A stretch of 64,000 nt of DNA from Prionace glauca (Eukaryota > Chordata > Chondrichthyes > Carcharhiniformes > Carcharhinidae), in assembly GCA_037974335.1 (NCBI GenBank), contig CM075760.1:21861291-21925290 (forward strand), given 5' to 3'. The notes under the pieces are model-generated. The model saw only the letters and a list, made by a program, of their open reading frames with translations, searched no databases and was not told where the DNA came from. Shown here piece after piece: positions 1 through 10,855 of this stretch. A program made the position numbers and the translations under genes. Within the stretch, counting starts at the first letter, position 1. Each line of letters starts with the position of its first letter.

Positions 1-655
1 AAGTAGATAAGGTTGTTAAGAAGGCATACGGTGTCTTGGCGTTTATTGGTAGGGGGATTGAATTTAGGAGTCGCAGCGTCATGATGCAACTGTACACAAC
101 TCTGGTGCGGCCGCACTTGGAGTTTTGTGTGCAGTTCTGGTCCCCACATTACAGGAAGGATGTGGAGGCTTTGGAGAGGGTGCAGAGGAGGTTTACCAGG
201 ATGTTGTCTGGTATGGAGGGGAGATCCTATGAGGAGAGACTGAGAGATTTGGGGTTGATTTCGCTGGCTAAGAGGGGACCTTATTGAAACATATAAGATG
301 ATTAGAGGTTTAGACAGGGTAGATAGTGATAGCCTTTTTCCTAGGATGGAGAAAGCTAGCACGAGGGGGCACGACTTTACATTAAGGGGGGGTAGTTATA
401 GGACTGATACATTAAGGACTTTACATTAAGGGGGGTGTAGTTATAGGTTCTTTACCCAGAGGGTGGTGAGGGACTGGAATGCCCTGCCAGCTGCAGTTGT
501 AAATGCGCCTAGTTTGGGGGCGTTTAAGAGATCTGTGGATAGGTTTATGGACGAAAAGGGATTGGTTTAGGCTAGTGGGTCATTGTTTTGTAACCGGTCA
601 GCGCAACACCATGGGCCGAAGGGCCTGTTCTGCGTTGTAATGTTCTATGTTCTAC
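1..655 (+). mobile_element. CR1-like LINE, 3' end of ORF2 (family B)
   Basis: Positions 36-287 encode the conserved C-terminal ORF2 segment (short motifs VRPHLEFCVQFW and VQRRFTRML). The frame then breaks, but the protein homology continues to about 570. The 3' tail ends in the 'gggccgaagggcctgttctgcgt' type sequence near 610-655. The 5' part lies outside the window. Related copies are at 37.69-38.08 and 54.58-54.79 kb. Many frame breaks; inactive. Confidence 0.85.
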
Positions 656-1470
656 CTCCATCCTGTCAAGGCCCCACAGGTTCAAGTTGCCACTTAGTTC
701 CAGCAGATAGAATGCTTAGCCTGTCCAACTTTTCCTCATAACACAGCTTGTCCATTTCAGATATTGGTCTGGTAAACCTTTCCTGAAATGTCTCCAGCAT
801 ACTTACACCCTTCCTTAATCAAGGAGATAAATACTGTACACAGTCCTCAGATGTGGTCTCACTAGTGATTTGTACAACTGAAGCAGAACCTCCCTAATTC
901 TATATTTAATTCCCTTCACAATGAATGATAACATTCCCTTATCCCAATTACTTGCTGTACCTGCATATTAGCCTTTTGTGATTTATGTAATAAAACACTC
1001 AGAATGCCTTGGAATCTCTCATCGTTCAGACAAAATGCTTCTTTTTCATTCTTCCTGCCGAAATGGTCAATTTCCCATTTGCCCACATTCTATCCAATTA
1101 CCCGATATTTGCCCACTCACTTAACCTTTCTGTCTTTTTGAACCCGCCCCCGTATATCCTTGTTACAACTTACTTTCTCACCTATCTTTGTGTCATCAGC
1201 AAATTTGCCAACCATCTCTTCATCCAGTTATTTATATAAATTTTTGATTCCTTGCCACAAATTTGATTCTCTGTCCACTATTTGGTTTTAAATGTTTTCC
1301 CCAGTGCTGGTGTCAGTGCCCCATGAACCAGAATCCACCTCCCACACCAATCTTTGAGTCACTTATTCAACTCTCTGATCTGATTTGTCCTAAGTCATTT
1401 AGGAAGTGGTTCAGGTAATAATCCAGATTATGAACTTTGAGATCCTGCTTCTTAATTTGGTACCTAGGTC
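656..1470 (-). mobile_element. CR1-like LINE, RT to C-terminus, old copy
   Basis: The minus strand carries degraded ORF2 homology. The left side encodes the C-terminal region, and near 1190-1210 the reverse of a SKFADD-type RT motif is visible. No long frame survives. It appears to run directly into an ORF1 fragment on its right without the expected endonuclease. Confidence 0.6.
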
Positions 1471-1476
1471 CTCATA

Positions 1477-1811
1477 CTAGCCATGCAAAACCTCCTTCTT
1501 TGTCCTGCCTATGTCACTGGTAGCTACATGGACCACAATGACTAGGTCCTCCCCCTGTGCAGCTGCTTTTGAGCTGTAGATCCGGTACAATACTGTAAGT
1601 TCCTCTTCAGCCCTGAGCAGATGTCCTGAACCCTGGTGCAAGGCAAGTAACACAGCCACCTAGACTCATGCTCTTTGCTGCACAGAACAGTGTGAATCCC
1701 TCTGACTAAACCATCCCATATTATCCCTATATTTCTTTTCTCTCCTCCAACTTGAATGGCTTCCAGGACCATGGTGCCAAGGTCAGTTTGCTCACCCACT
1801 CTGCAGCCCAA
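1477..1811 (-). mobile_element. LINE ORF1 fragment with SGNH-esterase-like motif
   Basis: The minus strand encodes pieces resembling the esterase domain found in CR1 ORF1 proteins: a CYLPCTRVQDI-like stretch followed, in another frame, by IVVHVATSDIGR, which resembles the H-G-T-N-D block of SGNH hydrolases. The two pieces lie in different frames, so it is decayed. Its position directly 5' of an RT fragment of the same strand suggests one internally deleted element. Confidence 0.45.
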
Positions 1812-2084
1812 ACAAGCTGAAGAAATCTCAAACCAGTTAGAGAATTGAGAAGGCTAAGATTCTTGCCCTCTGAATCCCCTTACCTGCCTCACTCACAGTC
1901 AATCCCCTGTCCCTGACCAGTGAACAAATAAGCAGTCTCTGTCCCAAGAGGTGTGACTGTCTACTGGAACAAAAAATCTAGGTAATTTTCCCCCTCCCTG
2001 ATGCATTGTAGTATCGGCAGTTGAGCCTCCAGCTCATAGACTGAATCGAAGCTGCTCAAACTTCTAACACTTACGGCAGACTCG

Positions 2085-2725
2085 GTACATATTTCAGAGA
2101 AAGTGGTGCTGGAAGTCTGAAAGCGCATCAATATAGATAAGTCCCCAGGACCTGATGAAATGTATTCCAGGATACAATGGGAGGCTAGGAATACTATGTA
2201 CAGTCCTGGTCACCCTATTATAGAAAGGAAATTATTAAGCTAGAAAGAGTGCAGAAGAGATTTACTAGGATACTACCAGGTCATGATGATTTGAGTTGTA
2301 AGGAGAGGCTGGATAGACCAGAACTTTTTTCTCTGGAGCTTAAGAGGCTGAGGGGTCATCTTATAGAGGTCCATAAATAATGAGCAGCATAGATCAATAT
2401 CTTTTCCCAAAGGTAGGAGAGCCTAAAACTAGAGGGCATAGGTTTAAGGTGAGAGGGGAAGACACAAAGGTCCAGAGGGGCAATTTTTTCACACAGAGAG
2501 TGGTGAGTGTCTGGAACAAGCTGCCAGAGGTAGTAGTAGAAGTGGGTACAATTTTGTCTTTTAAAAAATGCTTACTCAGTTACATGGGTAAGATGGGTAT
2601 AGAGGGATATGGGCCAAATGTGGGCAATTGTGACTAGCTCTGGGGCTTGAGAAAAGAAAGGGCAGCATGGACAAGTTGGGCCAAAGGGTCCATTTCCTTG
2701 CTGTAAACCTCCATGATTCTATGAA
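2085..2725 (+). mobile_element. LINE fragment with internal RT deletion
   Basis: Positions 2105-2190 encode the RT-entry motif (DKSPGPDE). This jumps at about 2190 to the C-terminal motif (YVQSWSPYYRKEIIKLE-like), skipping the RT core. Positions 2380-2637 keep an open C-terminal frame. The 3' tail is at 2660-2725. Confidence 0.7.
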
Positions 2726-3107
2726 AGATGGGTTTGCCTTGGATCAAACTGACAATGAGGAACTCCCAAATGTTGCAGCTGTGACACATCACCTGTCCTC
2801 CCACCTTTAATATGTACTAATAAACTATTTATTTTATCCAATGGTACATTTCATTTTTGTATTTAAGTATTTTATTAACCTTACCACCTGTTGCTATACT
2901 ATTTTGATCCTTCAGAACAGAATAAACCTTAGTCATTTAGCAGATACTCACCAAAAATCTAGTCGCTTCTTCTCCTGTGGAAGATTAAGATCATTAAAAG
3001 CCTGAGAAAGTTAGAAAGCAAAGCAACACCTCTTTTCTTTCCTTCCCTAACTCCCTTAGTTACTCAACTCCCAGAACTCTACTATAAGCAGCTCAAGTGA
3101 TGTTGAT
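2726..3107. other. No gene recognised
   Basis: AT-rich sequence. On the minus strand a 23-nt exon-like unit with good flanking AG and GTGAGT sites lies near 2961-2983, but I could not tie it to EMC4 or any other protein. Confidence 0.4.
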
Positions 3108-3302
3108 TCAAAGCTGTTTCTGAGCAGTACATTCAATACAATACTCAATTGCTGACATGGAGATCAGGGCCTGTATGGGTCTCCAGGCCATCATGCATAC
3201 TATCATGATAGGGAGGATGGAGATGGTGTTGCCAGCCATGTACATGATGAACAGATTCATGGGCAGCTGTTTCAGTGGGCCCAAGGCGATGTCCCAGCAG
3301 CG
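3108..3302 (-). pseudogene. EMC4: EMC4-like exon 3, truncated
   Basis: The translation starts [19 protein letters not shown] and continues through [10 protein letters not shown] and [11 protein letters not shown], nearly identical to the core of ER membrane protein complex subunit 4 (EMC4/TMEM85), part of the EMC insertase of the ER membrane. A good acceptor (tttcag) sits at 3303. After [12 protein letters not shown] the similarity fades: residues align only loosely with the expected FKMLESSSQK and a TGA ends the frame at 3108. The following EMC4 exon (the second membrane half and C-terminus) was not found. The phase matches the exon at 3500-3611. It is best read as a partial, probably non-functional gene copy. 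A divergent real gene with a distant last exon is possible. Confidence 0.72.
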
Positions 3303-3499
3303 CTGAAAACAGAAAGCAAGCAGGGTATCAGTAAAGGGAATCAATTTGGGGAGGCCACATACTGATCTTATACCCAGGCCTAGATAACACAATAAGCCCC
3401 TTTATCTAACAGGCTGCTGTGGTTCACCAAGGCACTTCACCACCACGGCAAACCAGGCATCGTCAGCCACACACCAAGGACACTTCAAATCCAACTTAC

Positions 3500-3611
3500 T
3501 TTCTCGACCAGGATCCGGTCTGTTTCTTGGGCACAGATGTCAGGTAACTGTTTGTCTGAATATGCGACTGGGCACATGGAGTCTCTCTGGCCACACTGTT
3601 GATTACGGCTC
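3500..3611 (-). pseudogene. EMC4: EMC4-like exon 2
   Basis: The exon is flanked by an acceptor (tctcacag) at 3612 and a donor (gtaagt) at 3494-3499. It encodes 37 residues ending [21 protein letters not shown], matching the N-terminal cytosolic part of EMC4 just before RCWD. It joins the next exon in phase 0 over a 197-bp intron. Retained introns show this is not a processed copy. Several residues conserved in human EMC4 differ. No exon 1 (expected motif RGRRFKWA) could be found in the CpG-rich block at 4.1-4.5 kb. Confidence 0.7.
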
Positions 3612-4139
3612 CTGTGAGAAACAGAAAACACAAATTGGTCACTCTTTCAAGACCATTTTTAAAGAGAATCTCTCTATTGAGAATATCAACATGGTGGCAA
3701 TATTGCCAGCATGAACAAAAGCTGGGGGAAATCTCAGACACACACTACCATTGTGTGTACCAAAGTACCATGGGAATGGAGGATGGCAGAAGTGGATTAG
3801 TGTCAATTGATAATCAGGGTGCCAATCCCTTTACCCTCCATTAAGGATCAATAGCGACAAATTACCAGATGTACCAAATTGAAAACAAACACCGTGGGAC
3901 ATTAAGAGAGATCTAGTGCAGCACCCAGCCCTGGAAATGAGCAATCATTCTGCCAACCACTGCTGCAGTTGGCACCTGATTAGGTGGAGGGGCTGAAACC
4001 AAGATGGCATCTTAGGGTCATGACCTGGGGAAACAATGTCAAGTTGGGTCTGAGTGGTTTCTGGGGAATTTGAGGGGCTGCTTTGTGCTGAGAGGCTTGG
4101 TGACGAGTAAAAGAGGCGTGAAAAATCCGGTGTTGGGAA

Positions 4140-4510
4140 GTTTTGGGTTGGTGCCACATCCCCCGGGTCAGGGTGCGGTGGCCTCCCCGCGGGAGAGGCG
4201 GGCTGGCTCGGCTTGCCTCCTACTCGAGTCCCCGGCTCCCCGCGCGGCCTCCGCACCTGCTGCTGCCGCTCAGGTTAAGCTCGAGAGTTCACTTGTGTCA
4301 GCGCGCGCGGTTGGTAAGCCCCGCCCCTGCAGCCATGGCAACCCAGCAACCGCTACCCATCCCCCCCTTTCAAATCTGATTCCCATCCGGGGAAGAACCC
4401 GCACGTTTCCGTCAACAGACCATATCGCTGCAATGCGCATGTGCGGTCCCAACAGCTTCAGCGTTCTGCAGGCACCGCCAATTGCCCCGCCCCCACAGCA
4501 CCACCATCTT
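4140..4510. promoter_or_regulatory. CpG-rich promoter-like block
   Basis: GC-rich and CpG-dense compared with its surroundings. It holds a GC box (cccgcccct) near 4319-4327, a gcgcgcgcgg run near 4300-4309, an NRF1-like 'atgcgcatgtgcg' near 4433-4445 and a second GC box near 4488-4497. It may have driven the EMC4-like copy leftwards or a gene rightwards. The frames open across it in both directions look like composition effects. Confidence 0.5.
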
Positions 4511-4924
4511 TATTAGGGGCACATCGGTTCCAACTCGATCCACTCTCCGGCTAAATGCAGCTCCTCTGCCCTGTTCAAAGATGAACACCACTCCATATCA
4601 GAGATTTATAATACTGCTTCCTTAATTCCTCACGAAAACGTCTTACACCGTATTAAACGTTAATAAAACCTAACAGACTATCCTTCTCATTCTGCAACCG
4701 AAACCAATCCAATGTTGATGGGTTTCTCCACAGATACTGCCACACCTGCTGATGTTATCCATCATTTTCTGTTTTTATTTCACATTTCTGCAGGATTTTA
4801 CATTCTGCCTCAAAGGGCTGACTCTTCCAGCCAAGTTACAATGGATAGAACAATATAACATTGTGGCTTCCTCCAGGCATGAGAACTGAAGGATGGACAA
4901 TTTGCATATATTAGTAAAAGTAAA

Positions 4925-5212
4925 GTTTATATTAGTCACAAATCAGCTTTCATTAACACTGCAATGAAGTTACTGTGAAAATCCCCCCGTTCTCACAGTC
5001 CGGCACCTGTTTGGGTGCACTGAGGGAGAATTTAGCATAACCATGCACTTGACCATCATATCTATCGGACTGAGAGAGGAAACCGGAGCACTCAGAGGAA
5101 ACCCATGCAGACATGGAGAGAATGTGTAGACACCGCACAGAGACCCAAGCTGGGAATCAAACCCGGATCCCTGGTGCTGTGAGGCAGTCGCGCCGTAACC
5201 ACTGTGCCAAGG
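4925..5212 (-). mobile_element. tRNA-derived SINE, HE1/V-SINE type
   Basis: The reverse complement starts with a tRNA-like head ('tggcacagtggttacggc' type, B box near 5150-5165), continues through the conserved body and ends in 'taatgaaagctgatttgtgactaatat' at 4925. Nearly full length. Confidence 0.8.
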
Positions 5213-5985
5213 TTGATTAGAATCACAAGTTCAGTGATGTAACCTAGTGATGCCAATGATATAATGGCAGTGATCTCATTGATGAGAGACAATTTGATCT
5301 TTAACTAATTTGAAATAAGTCGTCATAAGGAAAGAATACAGGTATTGAATATAAATTCAGTTTATTTTGCTCACTCTCACAAATCAGGCTGAACCTTCCA
5401 CTGAGGACACACAAAGGGAAGATTTTGTCTTATCATCCTGTCACTGACATATCAAATAGAGCAGGAAAATACATAGGAAGTGAATGGAATCTGACTTCTC
5501 TAACTGGAGTCAATGGGAGCTGTCTTGTAGACACAAAGTCTGGATACTATTTTCAATAAACTACTCAACTCAGCAGACCTCCCTGCACAGAGCACCACTC
5601 CATTCACATTGTTTTATTTTTGTACACGATTCCCTCTGGTTCCTGTCACTGTGTCTCAGCCCGCAGTAATTCACCATACTGTCAGGCAACAGATGGTTCT
5701 TTACTTTTCGAACTGTCGAGTGATGCAGAAAATTGAGTCCCTACACCCTATGTTCAGAAAACACTCCCGTAATTAGGGATGTAGATCAAGAAGTTGGGAG
5801 CTTCATCCTTGACCTGATGGTACAGCTGTAAGGAATATGAATAAACTGAGCTTGAAAAGCTGTAATTAATAGTACCAAATCTCCTTCACACTGTGTCATT
5901 GTAATCGGCTCCAATGAGACACAGACAATAAAACTGATCTGTTTTACATATTCTGATATATCCTAACCATTGATTAACTATAAAT
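5213..5985. other. No gene recognised
   Basis: Moderately AT-rich sequence without a protein match or structured RNA that I can support. It may include diverged 3' flank of the zinc-finger gene at 6.3-6.8 kb. Confidence 0.4.
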
Positions 5986-5987
5986 AG

Positions 5988-6200
5988 CTACTGAACCTTG
6001 GAGAGGAATGTGTTCAGGTGATTTTTCCCCTCTTTGATGCCCCACAATGACAGCAGTTCAGACTCCAGCTCAATAACCCTGAACACAGATTCCAGCAGCT
6101 GCAGACACTCACCACAGATATGATTGTTCAGGTTTGAGATGTTCTCCACAAACTGCCACGTGCTGCAGTTCAGGCACACCACCTGCCCTGTGAAGAACAT
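5988..6200 (-). mobile_element. CxxC plus coiled-coil ORF fragment, probably LINE ORF1
   Basis: The 71-residue frame has a CLNC...HICGEC double-cysteine pair followed by a leucine-rich helix (LLESVFRVIELESELLSLW). This layout recalls the N-terminal zinc-ribbon/coiled-coil of shark CR1 ORF1 proteins. It sits in the 3' flank of the zinc-finger gene to its right. The family assignment is inference. Confidence 0.4.
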
Positions 6201-6269
6201 CAAACTCCTGTCCAGTTACAGGAGAAATTAAAAATGGATGTGATTAACAACAGCGTTCAATCCCTGCAG

Positions 6270-6776
6270 TTACACATGAACTCGCTGGTGTCTCAGCAGA
6301 TTGGATGACCGATTGAATCCCTTCCCACACTCAGAGCAGGTGAATGGCCTCTCCCCGCTGTGAGTGTGTTGGTGTGTCTGGAGATTGGATGATTGAGTGA
6401 ACTGCTTCCCACACACAGAGCACCGGAACATTCTTTCCCCAGTGTGAACTCGCTGGTGTTGGATAAGATGAGATGATTGTCTGAATCTCTTTTCACAGTG
6501 AGGACAGCTAAATGGTCTCTTGTCAGTGTGAACAAGCTGGTGTTTCATTAGATCTGGAGAGGTTTTAAAGCAATCCCCACAGTAAAAGCATTTATAAGGT
6601 CTCTTGTCACTGTGAACTCTCTGATGTGACCCGAGGCTGGATGACTTTGTGAATGCCTTCCCACATGTGAAGCAGGCGAACGGTCTCTCTCCAGTGTGAC
6701 TGCGTCGATGGGTTTCCAGCTGGGATGGGTAACTGAATCCCTTCCCACAGTGCCCACATTTCCATGGTTTATCCAT
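6270..6776 (-). CDS. C2H2 zinc-finger protein A, six fingers
   Basis: The 168-residue open frame starts [14 protein letters not shown] and contains six consecutive C-x2-C-x12-H-x3-H fingers joined by TGERPF, SDKRPY and TDKRPF linkers, ending RHQRVHV. It is probably a nuclear DNA-binding protein; the target is unknown. No KRAB, SCAN or BTB domain is visible. The ATG at 6776 is chosen because the upstream sequence (6777-7060) holds degenerate finger homology interrupted by stops. The proteins at 11208 and 21102 are paralogues, and this copy is inverted relative to them. It could be a functional short gene or the surviving 3' part of a longer one. Confidence 0.75.
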   Translation of the reverse strand: MDKPWKCGHCGKGFSYPSQLETHRRSHTGERPFACFTCGKAFTKSSSLGSHQRVHSDKRPYKCFYCGDCFKTSPDLMKHQLVHTDKRPFSCPHCEKRFRQSSHLIQHQRVHTGERMFRCSVCGKQFTQSSNLQTHQHTHSGERPFTCSECGKGFNRSSNLLRHQRVHV

Positions 6777-7060
6777 GGTGCTGGTATCCTTATGTCTCTC
6801 CAGAATGGATGATCAGTTGAAGCCTTGTCCAAACATGGAATACCTGTATGGTTTCTCACCACTGGGAATGGTCTGATTTTTTTTTCAGACTGTGTAACTG
6901 GTTAAAACTCTTTCCACAGTCAGTTCACTGGAACACTCTCACTTGGGTGTGTGTATGTCTTGGTGCTTTTCCAGTCGCATCGATGCTTGAAATCTTTCCC
7001 AACAGGCAGAACAGAGAGACATATTTCTCCTTCCACAGTGAAAGGTTGATGATATTTAGC
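6777..7060 (-). pseudogene. Degenerate upstream fingers of zinc-finger gene A
   Basis: The reverse complement shows DWKST-type sequence, then TDCGKSFNQLHSLKK, then a decayed second finger. TGA codons precede TDCGK and interrupt the second finger (after FN), and there is one frameshift. The same block occurs upstream of gene B at 10.99-11.2 kb, with TGA codons at the two equivalent places. Confidence 0.6.
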
Positions 7061-7329
7061 TCTTGATGAATTCATTGATTTTGACTGATCGCAAAGAAAT
7101 GTTTTCCTGTCTTCAGATCATCTCCTACTAATCCCCTGTAAAAAGAATTGACAGTGTCAGTATCACTCAGACCAGGACAGAAATCCAGAACAGAAGTACC
7201 TAGTTTCTGTACAACATTCCCACCCTCTGTTCTTCCAAATATGTGATCCAATCAAACTAAAATAAGCTAAAATTGGCAACAAAGTCCTCACCAAAGAAAG
7301 GGAATGTACTTAACTAAACAGAATGTTTT

Positions 7330-8225
7330 TTATGAACATATGAACAAGGAGCTGAAGTAGGCCATTCAGCCTTGCCACCATTTATTAAGACTGTGACTGA
7401 TTTGATGGTAACCTCAAATCTACATCATACTTACCTCTGATAATCTATCACCCCCTCGCTTACCAAGAATCTATCCACCTCTGCCTTAAAAATATTCACA
7501 GATTCTGCTTCCACTACTTTTTCAGAAAGAGAGTTTCAAAGACTCACAATCCTCTGAGTGAAAGAATTTCTCCTGACCTTAGTTTTACATGGGCAACCAC
7601 TTATTTTTAAACAGTGACCCCTAGTTCTAAGTTTTCTCAGAGGAGGAAACAACATCTTCACAACCACCTTGTCAAGACATCTCAGGATCTTAATATGGTT
7701 TAGTCAAATCTCCTCTTGGTATTCTAAACTCCAGTGGATACAAGCCAAGTGTGTTCAACCTTTCCTTACAGGACAATACATCCATTGCTGCTATTAATCT
7801 GTTAAACCTTCTCTGAACTGCTTCCAACATATTGTCATCCTTCATTTAAAAACGAAATCAATACTGTACACGATACTCCGAAAGTGGTCTTATCAATGCC
7901 CTGCACAACTGAAGCATAACTTTGCTACTTTTGCAATCAACTCCCTCACAATAAATGGTAACATGGTATTAGCTTTCCTAGTTACTTGCCCTGCCTGTAT
8001 AAGAGCCTTCTGTGATTCATGCACTAGGATACAAAGGTCTCTCTGCACCTCAGAGCTCTGCAATCTCTCACCATTTAGACAAATCTATCTTCTATTCTTC
8101 CTGCCAAAGCGGACATTTCACAATTGCCCAATTCTACAGCATTTACCAGTTTTTTGCCCACTCACTTATCCTATCTATATATATTGTAGTTTCTTATGTC
8201 ATCTTTACGACTTATTTCCCTGCTT
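7330..8225 (-). mobile_element. CR1-like LINE 3' half, old copy
   Basis: The minus strand carries degraded ORF2 C-terminal homology over about 0.9 kb. It starts in the 3' tail ('taagtaggccattcagcc' sense of the plus strand near 7352) and runs rightwards to the RT-proximal part around 8210. No intact frame. Confidence 0.65.
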
Positions 8226-8227
8226 AA

Positions 8228-8412
8228 AGTAGATTGGCAATGCTTAGTGTCCAAAGATGTGTAGGTTAGATAGACTAACCATGATAAAATGCATGACATT
8301 ATTGGGATAGGATTGGTGTTGGGCCTGGGTAAGATGCTTCTTTGGAAAGTCAGAGCAGACCTTATGGGCTAAATGGCCTCTTTCTCCACTGTAGATTCAA
8401 TGCTTCTACGGT
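8228..8412 (+). mobile_element. SINE 3' fragment (tail type 'gcctctttctccactgta')
   Basis: Matches the 3' half of a second shark SINE form, whose tail reads 'aaatggcctctttctccactgtagattcaatgcttcta'. The tRNA head is missing. A fuller relative is at 60.37-60.69 kb. Confidence 0.6.
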
Positions 8413-8554
8413 TTATCTTGTGTGATCATCAAATTTGACGATCATCGCTGCAATCCCTTCAAAGTCATTCCTATAAATTGTAAACAGTTCAATTCCCAGC
8501 AGTGATTCCTGTGGCACATCACTTGCCAAAAGAGCCATCCAGATTGCTATCAGT

Positions 8555-8655
8555 GTGCCTGATCAGGTGCTGGAGTGTGGCAACTAGTGGATTTTTACAA
8601 TATTGCAGTATTAATTTATCCTACTTGCGACAGTAATAAAAAAAGCTTAACTATT
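8555..8655 (+). mobile_element. HE1-type SINE 3' fragment
   Basis: Only the 3' end is present ('ggagtgtggcaactagtgg' to 'cctacttgcgacagtaataa'), immediately 5' of a nearly full copy. Confidence 0.65.
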
Positions 8656-8673
8656 AATGATCCACAAACTCCT

Positions 8674-8972
8674 CTGGGCAGCACAGTGGTTAGCACTGTT
8701 GCCTCACAGCGTCAGGGACCCTTTTTGCTTTCCCAGCTTAGGTCATTGTTTGTATGGAGTTTGCACGTTCTCCCCGTGTCTGCATGGGTTTCCTCCAGGT
8801 GCTCCGGTTTCCTTCCTCTGAAAGACATGCTGATTAGGCTGCATTGGCCATGCTAGATTCTCGCTCAGTGTACCCGAACAAGCGCCGGATTGTGGCGACT
8901 AGGGGATTTTCACAGTTACTCATCGTAGTGTTGATGTAAGCCTACTTGTGACATTAATAAATAAACGTTTAT
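8674..8972 (+). mobile_element. tRNA-derived SINE, HE1/V-SINE type
   Basis: Near full length: tRNA-like head 'gggcagcacagtggttagc', body with 'tctccccgtgtctgcatgg', and end 'cctacttgtgacattaataa'. Confidence 0.85.
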
Positions 8973-9159
8973 ACTTTATATTGGTAAGAGTGACTCTGCG
9001 GGCACTAGGTGTCTTTTAAGTCAAACCAAATAGACAAACTCAAATTAAATTAGGACAAAGTAAAAGGGGCAGCTCCCCAAAAGGAAGGGGAACAGCCCGA
9101 ACAAAAACAAAAGTACAAAGGAAACTTCAGACACATCAAATCAAAGAGTGATTGTCGCG

Positions 9160-9560
9160 GCTGCGGGCACTAGGACCGCACGGGAAACAGACACTCAAGC
9201 TCCGCCCTCTAGCGCGTCATCAAAGTGGACACGCATGCGCGCCATTCCCCGTTGGCACAAGATGGCGGCCGTTAACTGTGGCTTTGTCCTGGGAAACAGA
9301 CATGGAGATGCAGACACCGGACCTACAGGTCAGTATTTGGGGTTTGAGGCTTTCACCACGTGTTTCGAAACATTCCCCGTTCCAAGGTTAGCACTATCGC
9401 TCCCTCTGGGTCACCATATCCTTACCCGTTTGGAGATACGACTGACAGACAACACGCCGTGACCATTGCTGCGCATGCTCCGAATACAATACACTATTGC
9501 GCTTGCGCACTGCTCTGGATAGGGGACAGCCACCACCGCGAAGAACTCTGGGTAAAGTCC
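9160..9560 (+). promoter_or_regulatory. CpG-rich promoter and first exon of zinc-finger gene B
   Basis: CpG-dense block with an NRF1-type palindrome (acgcatgcgc, 9231-9240), a YY1 site (caagatggcggcc, 9258-9270) typical of TATA-less initiation, and a splice donor after 'acctacag' at 9328 (gtcagt). A second NRF1-like site (gcgcatgct) is near 9471-9479. The donor orientation and the downstream acceptor at 10855 point to gene B as the target. Confidence 0.6.
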
Positions 9561-9904
9561 CCACCATTTACCGTCCAAATTTGTTTTTCTGCTATGTGGG
9601 GATTAGGGTGGCAAGGCGAATAAATGAAGTTAGGAACCAAATAATATGTAAATTCAAGTGCATAGATCCTCCATAGAAAAAAGGAAAGTGCGAATTGGTG
9701 GAGAATCAAGAGTTCATAAAGCAGTAGCAAGAGCTGCAGAAACCAACTCCTGCAATCATAGGATTCAGGTTATTCCCTATCAGTAAGTAACTTTCAGGAC
9801 TGTGTATGACTCAGATCAGACATTTTAGTCATGTTAGCACACACTAATACAACTGAATTACTGGAAACAGGCTGCAGCTCTTTCATTTTCACTTATTACA
9901 GTAT

Positions 9905-10085
9905 GCAGGTGTCACTGGCATTTATTATCATTGCTGAATACTTTTGAGAAGGTGATGACAATCTGCCTTCCCTAACTACTGCAGCCCATGGAGGTTTTGG
10001 ATGGTTTTAGAATCCCCAGAACATTAGCCTGGGCCTTTGGATTACTAGTCCTGTGATATTACCACTGTGTCACCATCTTCCATCA
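9905..10085 (-). mobile_element. Shark tRNA-SINE head fragment
   Basis: The reverse complement holds the head ('ggtgacacagtggtaatatc') and part of the body of the SINE whose fuller copy is at 22.43-22.81 kb. Confidence 0.5.
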
Positions 10086-10245
10086 CAAAAAATACCCATT
10101 AACTATCATTTAGTATTTCCTGCAATTGAGACAATTTTGTCTCCAAAATGTAACTTGCTCTTGGATCTCTTGAGATTTGATGTTTCTGCCCAGTCTGCCA
10201 TGTGGGAACTTGTGGATGTGAATAGAACGTTTCCTTGTGAGCGAG

Positions 10246-10515
10246 AATGGGCGGCACAGTGGTTAGCACTGCTGGCTGACACCACCAGAGACCTGGGTTC
10301 AATTCCTGGCTTGGGTCACTGCCTGTTTGGAGTCTGCACGCTGTCCATGGGTTTCCTCCCACAGTCTGAAAGATGTGCTGGTTAGGTGTGTTAGCCATGC
10401 TAAATTCTCCCTCAGTGTACCCGAACAGGCATTGGAGTGTGGCATCTAGGTGATTTTCACAGTAACTTCATTGCAGTGTTGATGTAAGTCTACTTGTGAC
10501 ACAAATAATAAATAA
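10246..10515 (+). mobile_element. tRNA-derived SINE, HE1/V-SINE type
   Basis: Head 'gggcggcacagtggttagc' at 10250, body, and 3' end 'ctacttgtgacacaaataat'. One short internal deletion in the 'ttctccccgtgtc' stretch. Confidence 0.85.
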
Positions 10516-10855
10516 GTAGAATAATCCAAAATCAGGGGCCAGAAATATAAGATAGTCACAGACAAATCCAATAGGGGAAATAAGGAGAAATTGTGTTTAT
10601 CAGTGCAGCTTTGCTGTGGAGCTCACTACAACAGGAAATATTTGTGGCAAAAAGTCTTTCAAAATAAAACAATATGAATGGATGAGAGGGAAAAGAATAG
10701 AACAAGAAAATGAAAGACTGAGCTGAGGGAGATGGAATGGAAGGAGATGCTTATGGAGAATCAACACCAGCAGAGACTGACTGGGCCAAATGGCCAGTAT
10801 ATTTACTGGCCAGTTCTGTATATTTTGTGTAATTCAATGTAAACTGTTTCCACAG

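Noticed and set aside
2961-2983. Short exon-like unit (GAG AAG AAG CGA...) with AG and GTGAGT borders
   Set aside because: No match to the missing EMC4 exon or any recognised protein; too short to support.
4070-4516. 148-residue frame across the CpG-rich block
   Set aside because: Open in several registers on both strands; GC-rich composition keeps stops rare. No motif or codon signature.
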